Assembly: GCA_012520995.1 (NCBI GenBank)
Contig: JAAYNI010000067.1
Location: forward strand, 62,001 to 126,000
DNA length: 64,000 nt
Direction: 5' to 3'
Source: Candidatus Rifleibacteriota bacterium
GTDB lineage: Bacteria; Muiribacteriota; Ozemobacteria; Ozemobacterales; Ozemobacteraceae
Shown: piece after piece, positions 44,816 to 53,206 of the stretch
Position numbering within the stretch: the first letter of the stretch is position 1
How the letters are laid out: the number at the start of each line of letters is the position of its first letter
The notes under the pieces: model-generated
Databases searched by the model: none
What the model was told of the DNA's origin: nothing
Seen by the model: only the letters and a program-made list of their open reading frames with translations
Translations under genes and position numbers: made by a program

Positions 44816-44845
44816 AGTCTAACATTGCATTTGTAAGCTAGTCAA
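44816..44845 (-). promoter_or_regulatory. promoter of the heptose/Kdo operon
   Basis: On the minus strand TTGACT (44845-44840) and TAGACT (44821-44816) are 18 bases apart. It overlaps a plus-strand promoter, so the two divergent units compete for polymerase. Confidence 0.5.
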
Positions 44846-44853
44846 TGTATAAC
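44825..44853 (+). promoter_or_regulatory. promoter of the secreted-protein operon
   Basis: TTGCAT (44825-44830) and TATAAC (44848-44853) are 17 bases apart. The leader to the first gene would be about 108 bases; it contains a weak GCCGGT/ACCGG inverted repeat around 44878-44918. Confidence 0.55.
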
Positions 44854-44967
44854 TTCTATTGCCATGAAATTTAAAAGCCGGTATTCTTAAGCATGCACAA
44901 CTTTAACCGGTGTTTTAAAATAGCCGGCGAAAATAAAATCCTGTAAAACTTTAGGAGCATACCAGCC

Positions 44968-45783
44968 TTGAAGATGAGATTAAAATCAGTACGGCTTTGC
45001 GCCCTTGCAGCTCTTTGTTTGTCTTTTTCTTTGCTAGGTGCGGATACTGCCCTGGCGGCTTCAATAGTAGAGGCCAAAATAATAGGGCGAATAGAGTCTA
45101 TTTTTCGCAATCGTGTAACCATGAGCATACTCGAAAATCTGGAGCCTGAAAGACTTGCTTCAGAAAAGTCAGATGAACAAAAAGCAGATGAGACGCTCAA
45201 AGAAAAAAAACTTGAAAATGGCCTTAAAACTTCTGGAAAAAAGATAACTTCTTTGTCTGAAGAAAAAGGCATAATAAAGTTTGCAAAATTGGAAGAAGGC
45301 ACCTGGATTAGCTTTGAGCTTCCTGTTGATTATGAACAGGATCACAAAAGGCCTGTCAAATACGGTCATTTTGTAAAGGCTGAGTTGGTCGGAAGCGTTA
45401 CCACTGAATATGAGGGGGATTCTGATTCTTCTGAATTGAAAAGAAGTCCAGTTATTATTTGGACAGCTCAAACTCTTGAGCGGCTGAAAAATCAGAGGGA
45501 ATATCGACTCAAAATGGAGGCAAAAAACAAAAAACCTCCAAAAATTTGGACTCAGCTTGAAACAGTCAGAGGCAATATTCAAATCAGAAAAGACAAAGTA
45601 TATCTTAGAGAAGAAGGTTTGAGAAGGAAAGACAGAGGTTTGGAAGTTTCAGGAGAGGAATGGGTCGAGAAACTGGGCGAACTTGATGGACATAAAGTGG
45701 TTGTGAACGGTGTCACTAATCGAGCAAGCTTGGCATCTGGCACCATAGATGTGAAAAATATTATGAGAATTTATCCAAAATGA
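44968..45783 (+). CDS. secreted protein of unknown function
   Basis: The 271-residue product has a signal peptide (LCALAALCLSFSLLGADTALA). A mixed beta/charged mature part follows, with no motif I recognise. A Lys/Glu-rich stretch spans about residues 60-95. The last 70 residues (VRGNIQIRKDKVYLREEGL, HKVVVNGVTNRASLASGTI) look like a small beta domain repeating an element seen near residue 30 (IIGRIESIFRNRVTM). GGAG lies ten bases before the TTG start, which I prefer to the ATG six bases later. It is coupled to the next lipoprotein gene by an ATGA overlap. Confidence 0.68.
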   Translation: MKMRLKSVRLCALAALCLSFSLLGADTALAASIVEAKIIGRIESIFRNRVTMSILENLEPERLASEKSDEQKADETLKEKKLENGLKTSGKKITSLSEEKGIIKFAKLEEGTWISFELPVDYEQDHKRPVKYGHFVKAELVGSVTTEYEGDSDSSELKRSPVIIWTAQTLERLKNQREYRLKMEAKNKKPPKIWTQLETVRGNIQIRKDKVYLREEGLRRKDRGLEVSGEEWVEKLGELDGHKVVVNGVTNRASLASGTIDVKNIMRIYPK

Positions 45784-46907
45784 AAAATAATTGGCAGACT
45801 TTACGTAAATATTTCAACCTTTTTTTGTTATTGGCGCTTGTTACACTTATTTATGGATGCTGTAACATGTCAACTCGTCCCAAAAATGAGACAGCTCCCT
45901 TAAAACTTGTTTGTGAGAAAATATCTTTCCCCCCTGATTTCCCAAATCCGACAGCTTTGGAATATTTTGACGGCTCACTTTGGGTTGGCACTGAACAAGG
46001 TCTTTATAGATATAAAGATGGCTCTTGGAATCAAGAAACCAAAGAAAACCGCTTCTTTGACTCCGATTATGTAGTAGCTATGGATGTTAATGCAAGAACC
46101 CTTTGGATTTCTATGGATGACGGTGCTCTCAGCTACGATGGCAATAAATATCAAAGATATTTTTCCAGCGGCAAAGCCAGAAGTTCTATTGGCGTAGAGA
46201 ACACGGCTGCTGTGGCAACAGCATACGGTTTGGTGGTAACATCTGTTGCTGGGGGCGGCACTGAGAGAGTTCATACCTCTTCCGCAGGTCTCGCCTATAA
46301 CGAAGTCAATTCGGTTTCAATGACATCTGACGGCAGCTTTCTAGCAGGGACAAAAGCTGGGGTTTCACTGGTTAAGGGTTCAAGTATCTATACATTCAAA
46401 GGCCCTGGACTTCAGCCTTCAGGTTACTCTCTAATAAAGGTTCCAGCCAGTCCTCCAAACTGTCAGCTTATGTCAAATAACATTAAATGTTCTGTTCCCT
46501 ATCTGGGTAAAAATGCTATAGGAACGACTTTGGGCTTGACTATAACAGATTTTCAAAACTATGAGAACTACTATGGCGACTATGAAGAATTTGCTATGGA
46601 GAATATGCAGCTGGTTAAAGTTCCAATGAAAGGAAACAGTCCCATACCTGGCAACTCGGTAACTGCATTGGCGACTCCTCCAAACGGAGATGTTCTCTTC
46701 GTTGGCACAAACTGTGGCTTGGGTATATTAAAAGCTGATAAAACTTGGCAAGATACAAATATTATACCTGCCTATTCACCATATGCTCCCGTAAAAGATC
46801 TGACATGTAATGATGATGCTTTATGGGTTCTTACAGGCGATGGTGAATGCTATAAAATAACTGGTATTCAAGGTTTAAATTCTCCGAAACAGAGCTCTGA
46901 TGCTTAG
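45780..46907 (+). CDS. lipoprotein with beta-propeller-like repeats
   Basis: The 375-residue product has a lipoprotein-like signal (NLFLLLALVTLIYGC, Cys at the end). Repeated blocks of the ligand-sensor propeller type follow: ALEYFDGSLWVGTEQGLYRY, ARTLWISMDDGALSYDG, DGSFLAGTKAGVSLV and GDVLFVGTNCGLGIL. It may bind a ligand or partner in the periplasm; no partner sensor kinase is adjacent. The ATG overlaps the stop of the upstream secreted-protein gene, so they are probably one unit. Confidence 0.72.
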   Translation: MKNNWQTLRKYFNLFLLLALVTLIYGCCNMSTRPKNETAPLKLVCEKISFPPDFPNPTALEYFDGSLWVGTEQGLYRYKDGSWNQETKENRFFDSDYVVAMDVNARTLWISMDDGALSYDGNKYQRYFSSGKARSSIGVENTAAVATAYGLVVTSVAGGGTERVHTSSAGLAYNEVNSVSMTSDGSFLAGTKAGVSLVKGSSIYTFKGPGLQPSGYSLIKVPASPPNCQLMSNNIKCSVPYLGKNAIGTTLGLTITDFQNYENYYGDYEEFAMENMQLVKVPMKGNSPIPGNSVTALATPPNGDVLFVGTNCGLGILKADKTWQDTNIIPAYSPYAPVKDLTCNDDALWVLTGDGECYKITGIQGLNSPKQSSDA

Positions 46908-46931
46908 TTTTTTCTAAGATAAGGGTATAGT

Positions 46932-47480
46932 ATGCTTGCAAAGATATTTAAAATAAAGACCTTTTTAACGCTTTTTTCATTCTTCTTCCTTCTTTCGACA
47001 GCTGCAGTGTTTGCACAACCAAAGGTAAGCATTACTGACGCTCAAATACCGAAGGAACAAGTTCATACAGGCGTGCTTGGCAGTGATAATAACAGTTCTG
47101 GTTCTCCCGTTACGGTTAAGGCTACCGCCAAAACAGCTTCTGATACTGAGGGAACAGAAGGGAAGCTTCCGCATATACCTAAAGACATACAATATCTTAT
47201 TGCAGCATTGGGGTTTGGCGGTATAGCAGGCTGGGCAGTCGGGTTTACTTGCAAAAAAATAGCTAAGGTAGTTGCGATTATTTTCGGTATAAGTTTCTTG
47301 GTTATACAGCTTCTCTCATATAAAAAATTCATTACAATCGATTGGGAAAAGGTTCAGAGCTCGGTTGACGGAGTCAAAGCGGAAAATTTCGTTAATAGTT
47401 TAATGGGGCTTTTGGTTTACAATCTTCCCTTTGTGGGAGCTTTTTTGACAGGTTTTTGGCTCGGATTCAGAAAAGGTTGA
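46932..47480 (+). CDS. FUN14-domain membrane protein with signal-like N terminus
   Basis: The 182-residue product starts with a signal-like hydrophobic stretch (LTLFSFFFLLSTAAVFAQ) and a 60-residue polar spacer. A FUN14-type domain follows: LGFGGIAGWAVGFTCKKIAK, VVAIIFGISFLVIQLL, YKKFITIDWEKVQ and a final Gly-rich helix (VGAFLTGFWLGFRKG). FUN14 proteins are small membrane proteins of uncertain bacterial function. The leading extension is unusual. It lies 24 bases after the propeller lipoprotein gene and three before the phosphatase gene. Confidence 0.7.
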   Translation: MLAKIFKIKTFLTLFSFFFLLSTAAVFAQPKVSITDAQIPKEQVHTGVLGSDNNSSGSPVTVKATAKTASDTEGTEGKLPHIPKDIQYLIAALGFGGIAGWAVGFTCKKIAKVVAIIFGISFLVIQLLSYKKFITIDWEKVQSSVDGVKAENFVNSLMGLLVYNLPFVGAFLTGFWLGFRKG

Positions 47481-47483
47481 CAT

Positions 47484-48308
47484 ATGAATAAAAAATATCC
47501 CTTTCAGCATGAATATTTGGATTTTGCGCTGACCACTGCTTTAGCAGCTTCTGATATTATTTTGGATATTTATAATTCCGACTTCAAAAAGGAATTAAAA
47601 GACGGTAATGAACCTGTAACCGAGGCGGACAGAGCAGCTGATATGTTTATCACTGCTGCTATAAAAAGAGAGTTCCCAAATGACTCTATATTGAGCGAAG
47701 AATGCGGCTCTTATGTTCCTGACTCGCCAAATGGACGTGCATGGTTTATAGACCCTATTGATGGCACAGCTGAATTCATAAAGAAAAATGGACAATTTGC
47801 AATTCAAATGGGGCTTGCTGTAGATGGAGAAATCTCATTTGGTCTTGTTCTTAAGCCAGTTGGTTCTGTCGTTTATGTGGCTGCCACAGGACAAGGCTGT
47901 TGGACTAAGTCTTCTAAGGCTCCTTGGCAAAAGCTTGTAGCCCACAAACCTGACAAGCAAGATCTTGTTTTAGCTTCCAGTATATCCTATCCGTCTGAAA
48001 CAGGCATTGCGGTTCACAAAATTTTAAACGGCACGAAGCTTATTAAAAGAGGCGGTGTCGGTCTTAAACTTATGGCGATTGCTGGCGGTGAGGCAGACTA
48101 TTACATTAATGATTCGAATAAGACAAAAGCTTGGGACGTTGCAGCTCCAGAAATTCTTTTCAAGGAAGCAGGAGGTCTTTTAACAGAGATGTCGGGAAAG
48201 CCTTTTAGATACGACATCAATGATTATGGGCATAAAAATGGCCTTCTGGCTTCAAATGATACCGCTTTGCACAGTGAATTGCTGAAAATATTAAAATCTA
48301 ACTTCTGA
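47484..48308 (+). CDS. inositol-monophosphatase-family phosphatase, CysQ-like
   Basis: A 274-residue Mg2+-dependent phosphatase. The metal-binding motifs are EPVTEADRAAD, LSEECG, WFIDPIDGTAEF and AWDVAAPEILFKEAGG. The close spacing and GTAEFIKKNGQFAIQ resemble CysQ, the 3'(2'),5'-bisphosphate nucleotidase that recycles PAP; an inositol or fructose-bisphosphate phosphatase is also possible. It begins three bases after the FUN14-like gene, in the same direction. Confidence 0.85.
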   Translation: MNKKYPFQHEYLDFALTTALAASDIILDIYNSDFKKELKDGNEPVTEADRAADMFITAAIKREFPNDSILSEECGSYVPDSPNGRAWFIDPIDGTAEFIKKNGQFAIQMGLAVDGEISFGLVLKPVGSVVYVAATGQGCWTKSSKAPWQKLVAHKPDKQDLVLASSISYPSETGIAVHKILNGTKLIKRGGVGLKLMAIAGGEADYYINDSNKTKAWDVAAPEILFKEAGGLLTEMSGKPFRYDINDYGHKNGLLASNDTALHSELLKILKSNF

Positions 48309-48349
48309 TTCTTGTTTAGCCGAATATTAAATCATAATAAAAAAAACGT

Positions 48350-48378
48350 TTGATTTATATTGGTTCAGTTTTTATAAT
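48350..48378 (+). promoter_or_regulatory. promoter of the 71-residue protein gene
   Basis: TTGATT (48350-48355) and a consensus TATAAT (48373-48378) are 17 bases apart. TAGGAG follows before the ATG at 48421. This supports the small gene as real. Confidence 0.75.
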
Positions 48379-48420
48379 ACAACGCTCAGACTAAGAACAA
48401 ATTTTTAGGAGACAATTCAA

Positions 48421-48636
48421 ATGACAGCAGCTTTAAACGCAATGACAGAAACTTCTCAAGCTATGGCAAATCCTACCTTGGAAGAACTTTCCGAGCTTTA
48501 TTCGGCACAACATAGAGAGTGCTGGCTTTGCGAAAAAATAGCGAGCAAGATTTCTGCCGGAAAAGAACTCTCCGAAGATGACACTTGGCATTTTTCTTCT
48601 TGCATACTCAGCTGGGAGCATCTGAATAACATCTAG
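48421..48636 (+). CDS. small cysteine-containing protein of unknown function
   Basis: The 71-residue product contains ECWLCEKIASKISAGK, a CxxC, and another Cys in HFSSCILSW. That could be a small metal- or redox-active site. I know no family for it. It has its own good promoter and ribosome-binding site. The stop codon TAG lies in the CTAG end of MITE copy C, so the original C terminus may have been longer. Confidence 0.65.
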   Translation: MTAALNAMTETSQAMANPTLEELSELYSAQHRECWLCEKIASKISAGKELSEDDTWHFSSCILSWEHLNNI

Positions 48637-48719
48637 TGCTGTGTTGCAAAAACTTTTCTGTTCAATGACAAGCAAGTCAACAAACTATTCATGGTTATTT
48701 GATGCAACAATCGCACTAG
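48633..48719. mobile_element. CTAG-ended ~90-bp MITE-like element, copy C
   Basis: An 87-bp copy in the orientation opposite to copy B. Shared blocks include AGTGCGATTGTTGCATCAAA, TTGTCATTGAA and GTTGCAACA-type ends (read on the minus strand). It starts inside the stop codon of the preceding small gene. Confidence 0.85.
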
Positions 48720-48910
48720 AGGAAGTAGGGCGTAGGGTGTCGGGGGTAGTGAAATTGTTTAGACTGTCAATGACAGCCAATAACTGCTTCTAGATGCTGA
48801 TAAGTAACTGAAACTTAGATGTTTCAAAAAAAAACCGATAATACTTAATATGCAATAAATTAAGAGAAACATTGCAAATTGCCCTTTCTACCCACTATCC
48901 ACCACCCGCA
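48720..48910. repeat. repeat-rich spacer with heptad array
   Basis: No gene is seen. Near 48723-48751 are 7-base units of the GTAGGGC / GTAGGGT / GTCGGGG type. TGTCAATGACA (about 48766) is a short palindrome. CCACTATCCACCACCCGC at the right end is again heptad-like. Confidence 0.55.
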
Positions 48911-49042
48911 GAGGCTGTCCGAAAACTGCCAAAAAACTCAAAACTTGAAAAAGTCTATCTTCTGTGAGAGGCTTAAATAGAGAGTTTATAGAAATGCAAA
49001 ATCGCAAAAATCGGCGAAAAAAATGAGTTTTCGGACAGCCTC
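48911..49042. mobile_element. 132-bp element with 16-bp perfect terminal inverted repeats
   Basis: It starts GAGGCTGTCCGAAAAC and ends with the exact complement GTTTTCGGACAGCCTC. The interior is A-rich and non-coding. A decayed relative lies at 1181-1283. Size and ends fit a non-autonomous (MITE) derivative of an insertion sequence; no parent transposase is in the window. Confidence 0.8.
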
Positions 49043-49235
49043 CACAACCCACTGTTTGTTACAGTCTGTGTAATCTGTGGATAAATCTTTTGGATGGCAT
49101 GGCTCCTCCCGCCACTCGCCACTCATCACTGGCTGTTATGCTACTCCCTACGCCCTAACCCCTACTTCCTGATTTTCTGCTAAGTTTTTTCTGGGGAAAT
49201 GCCGATCTCTTTTGAGAAAGATTTGCTGATTTCCG
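49043..49235. repeat. CACAGAT array and heptad array before the lytic transglycosylase
   Basis: On the minus strand, ATCCACAGATTACACAGA (49084-49067) is the CACAGAT-type repeat. From 49111 to about 49172 runs a heptad array (CCACTCG, CCACTCA, TCACTGG, then CTACTCC, CTACGCC, CTAACCC, CTACTTC). 49117-49150 is identical over 34 bases to 53359-53392. No gene is seen. Confidence 0.65.
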
Positions 49236-49245
49236 GAGGAACATC

Positions 49246-50280
49246 TTGAGACGCTTGCTTGCGGTTATATTATTCCCGTTTCTGCTTTCTATGGCAGATG
49301 CTCATGCCGCTATTTATTCATATAGGGATGAGCAGGGCAGGCTGTATCTGACTGATAATCCGCCCAACAATAAATATAAGATCATAGCTCCTACTCTTAA
49401 AGACAGAGAGATGCCGGATTCGCCCGGATCACATATGAGCTTGTGCAAAACAATGGGACTTCTCGCAGATGACAGTCTTTATGCGTCTCACATTAACGAA
49501 GCTTCTCAAATCTATGGAGTTGATCCTTATTTGATTAAGGCTATTATTAAAGTAGAGTCTGATTTTGACGTGAACGCTATTTCCTCTAAGGGCGCAAGAG
49601 GACTGATGCAGCTTATGCCTGCAACTTCTGAAGCGGTCGGATGTAAGAATCCATATAATCCCCGTTCAAATATAATGGGCGGTGTTAAGTATTTCAGTAT
49701 GATGCTTAAAAGGTTTCATGGTGATAGCAAATTGGCGTTAGCTGCTTATAATGCTGGTCCTGGAAATGTGGATAAATATAATGGCGTACCTCCATTTCGA
49801 GAAACTGAAAACTATTTGAAAAAAGTTAAGCATTACTACAGTACCTATACTTCCGAAAAGTCAGGTAATAAAAATCATGCTGTCGCAAAGCTTCCTTCTG
49901 TAGACAGCGATCTTACAAGAAGGCTTTCCGATGCTTATAGAAAATATGAAGAAAATGATATTTTAAGCGCTATGGAGGATTATCGTGATATACTTAAATT
50001 GTATTCAGGAAATACTCAGGCTTTATATAATTTAGCTTGTCTCCTAGATCTGGAAAGATGCTATGAAGAGGCGATAGATGTATACAGAGCAGCTCTCAAG
50101 AAAGATCCCTTCCTTGATAAGGCTCTCTATAACTTGGCAGTTGTTTATGAACGCCTTGGAATGCACCAAGAGGCTATGAATACTTGGCGCCAGTATGCTG
50201 GAGCGGCTAAAGATGAAGAAGGAATACGCATGGCTGAAAAGTACATTAAAGAATTGGCAGAATACGCTGGTTTAAATTAA
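49246..50280 (+). CDS. periplasmic lytic transglycosylase with TPR tail
   Basis: The 344-residue product has a signal peptide (LLAVILFPFLLSMADAHA) and a short DUF4124-like module (IYSYRDEQGRLYLTDNPP). An SLT domain (about residues 80-190) carries the catalytic Glu in IIKVESDFDVNAIS, and SKGARGLMQLMPATSEAV and ALAAYNAGPGNVDKY follow. Two to three TPR units (ALYNLACLLDLERCYEEAI and on) fill the C terminus. It cleaves peptidoglycan strands, perhaps to let a machine cross the wall. GGAGG precedes the TTG start. Three membrane-anchored genes follow closely. Confidence 0.92.
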   Translation: MRRLLAVILFPFLLSMADAHAAIYSYRDEQGRLYLTDNPPNNKYKIIAPTLKDREMPDSPGSHMSLCKTMGLLADDSLYASHINEASQIYGVDPYLIKAIIKVESDFDVNAISSKGARGLMQLMPATSEAVGCKNPYNPRSNIMGGVKYFSMMLKRFHGDSKLALAAYNAGPGNVDKYNGVPPFRETENYLKKVKHYYSTYTSEKSGNKNHAVAKLPSVDSDLTRRLSDAYRKYEENDILSAMEDYRDILKLYSGNTQALYNLACLLDLERCYEEAIDVYRAALKKDPFLDKALYNLAVVYERLGMHQEAMNTWRQYAGAAKDEEGIRMAEKYIKELAEYAGLN

Positions 50281-50285
50281 TTCAA

Positions 50286-50678
50286 ATGCAAATAGAAAAA
50301 TACTCTAGTTTAGAAATTTTACTTTTTTTGTTAGTTGCATCATTTTTGTTTTGGCTGCTTGTACATTTTTCCGGCATGGCTTCAATGCTTTTTTCCGGTT
50401 ACGACATAACTAATCAGGATGCGGCGGCTCTTTTGAGAAATATCACAGAAAAAGAAATAGCTGCTGCCTCTTCTGCTTTGCCTTCTTCGGTTCTTTCCGA
50501 ATGGATTTATCCTCCAAACAGTAATCAAAAGTTTACAGCAAAGACAGAAAAACTGGGTATTAAACAGACTGAAACAGGAGATAAGCTGATGTTGCTGAAA
50601 ACCTCTGTTAAATGGGGAAAATTTCCTTTTGCCAAGACGACCAGTCTTTTTTATCTGAAACCGGTGCGTTCAATATGA
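50286..50678 (+). CDS. single-pass membrane protein, pilin-like operon member 1
   Basis: The 130-residue product has one N-terminal membrane helix (SLEILLFLLVASFLFWLLVHF) and a polar, presumably periplasmic domain. No prepilin-peptidase GFxxxE motif is seen, although SLEILLF has a Glu ahead of a hydrophobic stretch in a pilin-like position. Family not recognised. It lies five bases after the transglycosylase gene and overlaps the next gene by four bases. Confidence 0.6.
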   Translation: MQIEKYSSLEILLFLLVASFLFWLLVHFSGMASMLFSGYDITNQDAAALLRNITEKEIAAASSALPSSVLSEWIYPPNSNQKFTAKTEKLGIKQTETGDKLMLLKTSVKWGKFPFAKTTSLFYLKPVRSI

Positions 50679-51199
50679 AAGCAATAAAACAAATGGCTCT
50701 GTCGAAAAAAATTTTGTTAGGAGCCTTTTTTCTGGCTTTATTTTTAGTATTGATGATGCATATGGTCTTAAACTCGCAAAATGTCAAAAATCTTGAGAAA
50801 AAGTTGACTCTCACCTCTGATTTGAATCTATTTTTAGATGTTTTGGCAACGCGTATATCAAACGCTTCTCATATCAAGGAATCATATCCTTATACTGGTA
50901 AAACCCTCACTGTATTACAATATTCGCGTGGAAACGAGCTCATTCCTGGAGATAAATACGAAAAGTATTATTTTTCTGAAAACACTCTTTGCTCCAATGT
51001 GAGACTAGGTGGGGGGAATGAAGAACATAATACTGAGTTCTTTTTGCCGGAGTTGCCTTTCAGACGAGGCAATTGCTTAAAAGGTTCTTTTGAGTTTGTT
51101 TCTCCCAACTTGTTGAGACTTTCTATCGCTTCTTTAGTAGGCGGTGAGAAAGAACCGGTAAGATATTTTGAGCGTCTTATCAGATTGAAAAATATTTAA
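50675..51199 (+). CDS. single-pass membrane protein, pilin-like operon member 2
   Basis: The 174-residue product has an N-terminal anchor (KILLGAFFLALFLVLMMHMVL), a coiled-coil-like helix (VKNLEKKLTLTSDLNLFLDVL) and a beta-rich C-terminal half with two Cys. That outline resembles minor pilin or PilW-like proteins, without a recognisable cleavage site. I chose the ATG overlapping the previous stop (ATGA); an upstream in-frame start would lie within that gene. The next gene begins one base after its stop. Confidence 0.6.
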   Translation: MKAIKQMALSKKILLGAFFLALFLVLMMHMVLNSQNVKNLEKKLTLTSDLNLFLDVLATRISNASHIKESYPYTGKTLTVLQYSRGNELIPGDKYEKYYFSENTLCSNVRLGGGNEEHNTEFFLPELPFRRGNCLKGSFEFVSPNLLRLSIASLVGGEKEPVRYFERLIRLKNI

Positions 51200-51200
51200 T

Positions 51201-52514
51201 ATGAATAATGAGAAAATAAATAAGAAATATTCATACGCAATTTTTGCGTTTTTGCTGCTTTTACTGATTTTTTTCTCTCTCTATATTTGCTCTGTTGGAA
51301 AAGAGATTGCTATCCTTATCAACAGACCTTATCAAGCCACTTTGGCAGCGGAATCTGCTGTTAACTATTTTTCAGCTCTTATTCAAACTAAACTTGAAAA
51401 GTCTTCTAATGGAAATTTTCACGAAAATCTGCATGATATTTTGGCTTCATTGCCTCGCAATGAGTATATATCCCTTGCTGATGGCACAGATGCGGAATTT
51501 ATGCTTGTTAGAGCTACTGCAAACGAAAGACGTGAAGATTTTTCTGCAGCGAAAGGTGTGGCTGTTATAAAGCTGGCAGTTGAAGGAAGGTCCAGAAGCG
51601 CTTCTGTATCAGGTATTGGAGTTTTACAACTCAATGATCTCGCGGAAAGCTTCGTTCAATATAAGGCCTTTGATGAAAGATATCCTGAGAGCGGCAAATC
51701 CTCTCTTAACTCCTTGGAAAATAAAAACAGAAGTGATTCTGATATCTATTTTCCTGCTTATTCTCCCAATTTTTCTTGGCTTAAAAAGCTTGCTCAAACT
51801 GAGGGGATATATCTAAATACTGCTGGTGAGATTTTCCTAAAAGGAAAAAAAGTTGAAGCTGCTTGCACTGTGAGAAAGATGACTCTCTATTCAGACGCTT
51901 ATAAAACCGATACTTCTCCTTCTTTTGTTCAGGAACTGCTAAAAGAGGAGCATATTATAACTCTCCACGATGTTTTTGCTGCTATTCCCTCACAGCTTGC
52001 TTTTCCTGAAATTATTTATAGTGAGAATTCTCTGGCGGCTAGGGGCAGTATGCCTGCAAGCTTGGTTTTAGCTACACCCAGGCGTTTTTTTATCACAGGT
52101 TCTTTAAATCCTGAAGCAGATAAAAGTCTTATGATATTAGCTGATGCAGGTATCAGTCTTTTAGATACGGATTTGGCATACTTAGCTGACACCTCCGAGG
52201 ATATTGGCGAAGCTGCTAACTGGCGTATAAACGGAGTGTTTTACGGAGCGGGTGCGGGAGTCTTTTCATTGAAAAATATGACTGCCCCTCCGGACGGAGT
52301 CCTCAGTGAACACGTTTTCAGAAACAGATATGCTGGAGAAAGCATAGGACTTGAAATCGGCGGTTCCTGTATTTCAGGTGATTTACGTAGATGGATTGCA
52401 AATACAGGAGAACATAAGTTTAAGCTGATTCATAAACCCTATATGTCCAGCCGCTTGCAAATTAAACCTTGGTCTCTCGCCATTACAGATCTTTATACTT
52501 CTTTTGATAATTGA
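51201..52514 (+). CDS. single-pass membrane protein, PilX-like operon member 3
   Basis: The 437-residue product has one N-terminal membrane helix (SYAIFAFLLLLLIFFSLYI) followed by AAESAVNYFSALIQTKLE. A small residue cluster right after the anchor helix is seen in PilX-type pilus assembly proteins. The large remaining domain has beta character, contains GGSCISGDLRRWI near the C terminus, and matches nothing I know. The three anchored proteins of rising size behind a lytic transglycosylase suggest an envelope-spanning assembly; this is inference. Confidence 0.6.
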   Translation: MNNEKINKKYSYAIFAFLLLLLIFFSLYICSVGKEIAILINRPYQATLAAESAVNYFSALIQTKLEKSSNGNFHENLHDILASLPRNEYISLADGTDAEFMLVRATANERREDFSAAKGVAVIKLAVEGRSRSASVSGIGVLQLNDLAESFVQYKAFDERYPESGKSSLNSLENKNRSDSDIYFPAYSPNFSWLKKLAQTEGIYLNTAGEIFLKGKKVEAACTVRKMTLYSDAYKTDTSPSFVQELLKEEHIITLHDVFAAIPSQLAFPEIIYSENSLAARGSMPASLVLATPRRFFITGSLNPEADKSLMILADAGISLLDTDLAYLADTSEDIGEAANWRINGVFYGAGAGVFSLKNMTAPPDGVLSEHVFRNRYAGESIGLEIGGSCISGDLRRWIANTGEHKFKLIHKPYMSSRLQIKPWSLAITDLYTSFDN

Positions 52515-52529
52515 TTGCAGGGTTAATTA

Positions 52530-53192
52530 ATGTCTATAATTGACAATTTAAATCTGATAAAGAAACAGCTCTCTGCTTTTAGCCAAGACATCAAACTGAT
52601 AGCAGTTTCTAAAACTGCTTCAGACGAACAAGTCAGAGAACTATTTTCTGCAGGACAAAAAGACTTTGCTGAGAATCGTCCTCAGACCCTGAGAGACAGG
52701 CTTGTGACTTTAAAAGACCTCGATATCAATTGGCATTTTATAGGGCATCTCCAAAGAAATAAGATTAAGTATGTTTACCCTCATGCGGCTTTAGTCCATT
52801 CTGTAGCTGATCGAAAGCTAATAGAAGAGTTTCGGAAGTGGTATGAAAAAACAAACCGTAAATGCCCATTCCTGCTGGATGTAAATATATCCGCCGAAGA
52901 AAATAAGCAGGGTTTTTCTCCCGAAGAAGTTTTAGATATTATAAAAGAACACCGCGATTCAGACTTTCTTGATATCAGAGGGCTCATGGGCATGGCGGCT
53001 TTTGATGTGCCCGAATTTAAAATTGAAGCTTCTTTTAAAATACTCTCTGAGATTTTTGAAAAATCTAAATCCTTCGAAGGAAAGGCCTACAAAGCCCAAA
53101 TTCTTTCAATGGGGATGTCAGGCGATTTTGAAATAGCCGCGAAATGCGGTTCCAATATGGTTAGAATAGGCTCCGCCCTTTTTGCCTCTTAA
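52530..53192 (+). CDS. yggS: PLP homeostasis protein (YggS/PROSC family)
   Basis: The 220-residue pyridoxal-phosphate-binding TIM-barrel protein balances vitamin B6 and amino-acid pools; no enzymatic activity is known. Motifs are IKLIAVSKTASDEQV (PLP Lys), FAENRPQTLRDR, INWHFIGHLQRNKIK, LDVNISAEENKQGF and LSMGMSGDFEIAAKCGSNMVRIGSALF (in two parts). AGGG precedes the ATG. In many genomes yggS lies near pilT-type genes, which fits the pilin-like cluster upstream, though no pilT is seen. Confidence 0.95.
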   Translation: MSIIDNLNLIKKQLSAFSQDIKLIAVSKTASDEQVRELFSAGQKDFAENRPQTLRDRLVTLKDLDINWHFIGHLQRNKIKYVYPHAALVHSVADRKLIEEFRKWYEKTNRKCPFLLDVNISAEENKQGFSPEEVLDIIKEHRDSDFLDIRGLMGMAAFDVPEFKIEASFKILSEIFEKSKSFEGKAYKAQILSMGMSGDFEIAAKCGSNMVRIGSALFAS

Positions 53193-53206
53193 CAGCAAAC
53201 TTTTTA

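Noticed and set aside
49111-49172. Possible CRISPR array in the heptad repeats
   Set aside because: Units are 7 bases with no spacers and are degenerate; no cas genes in the window.
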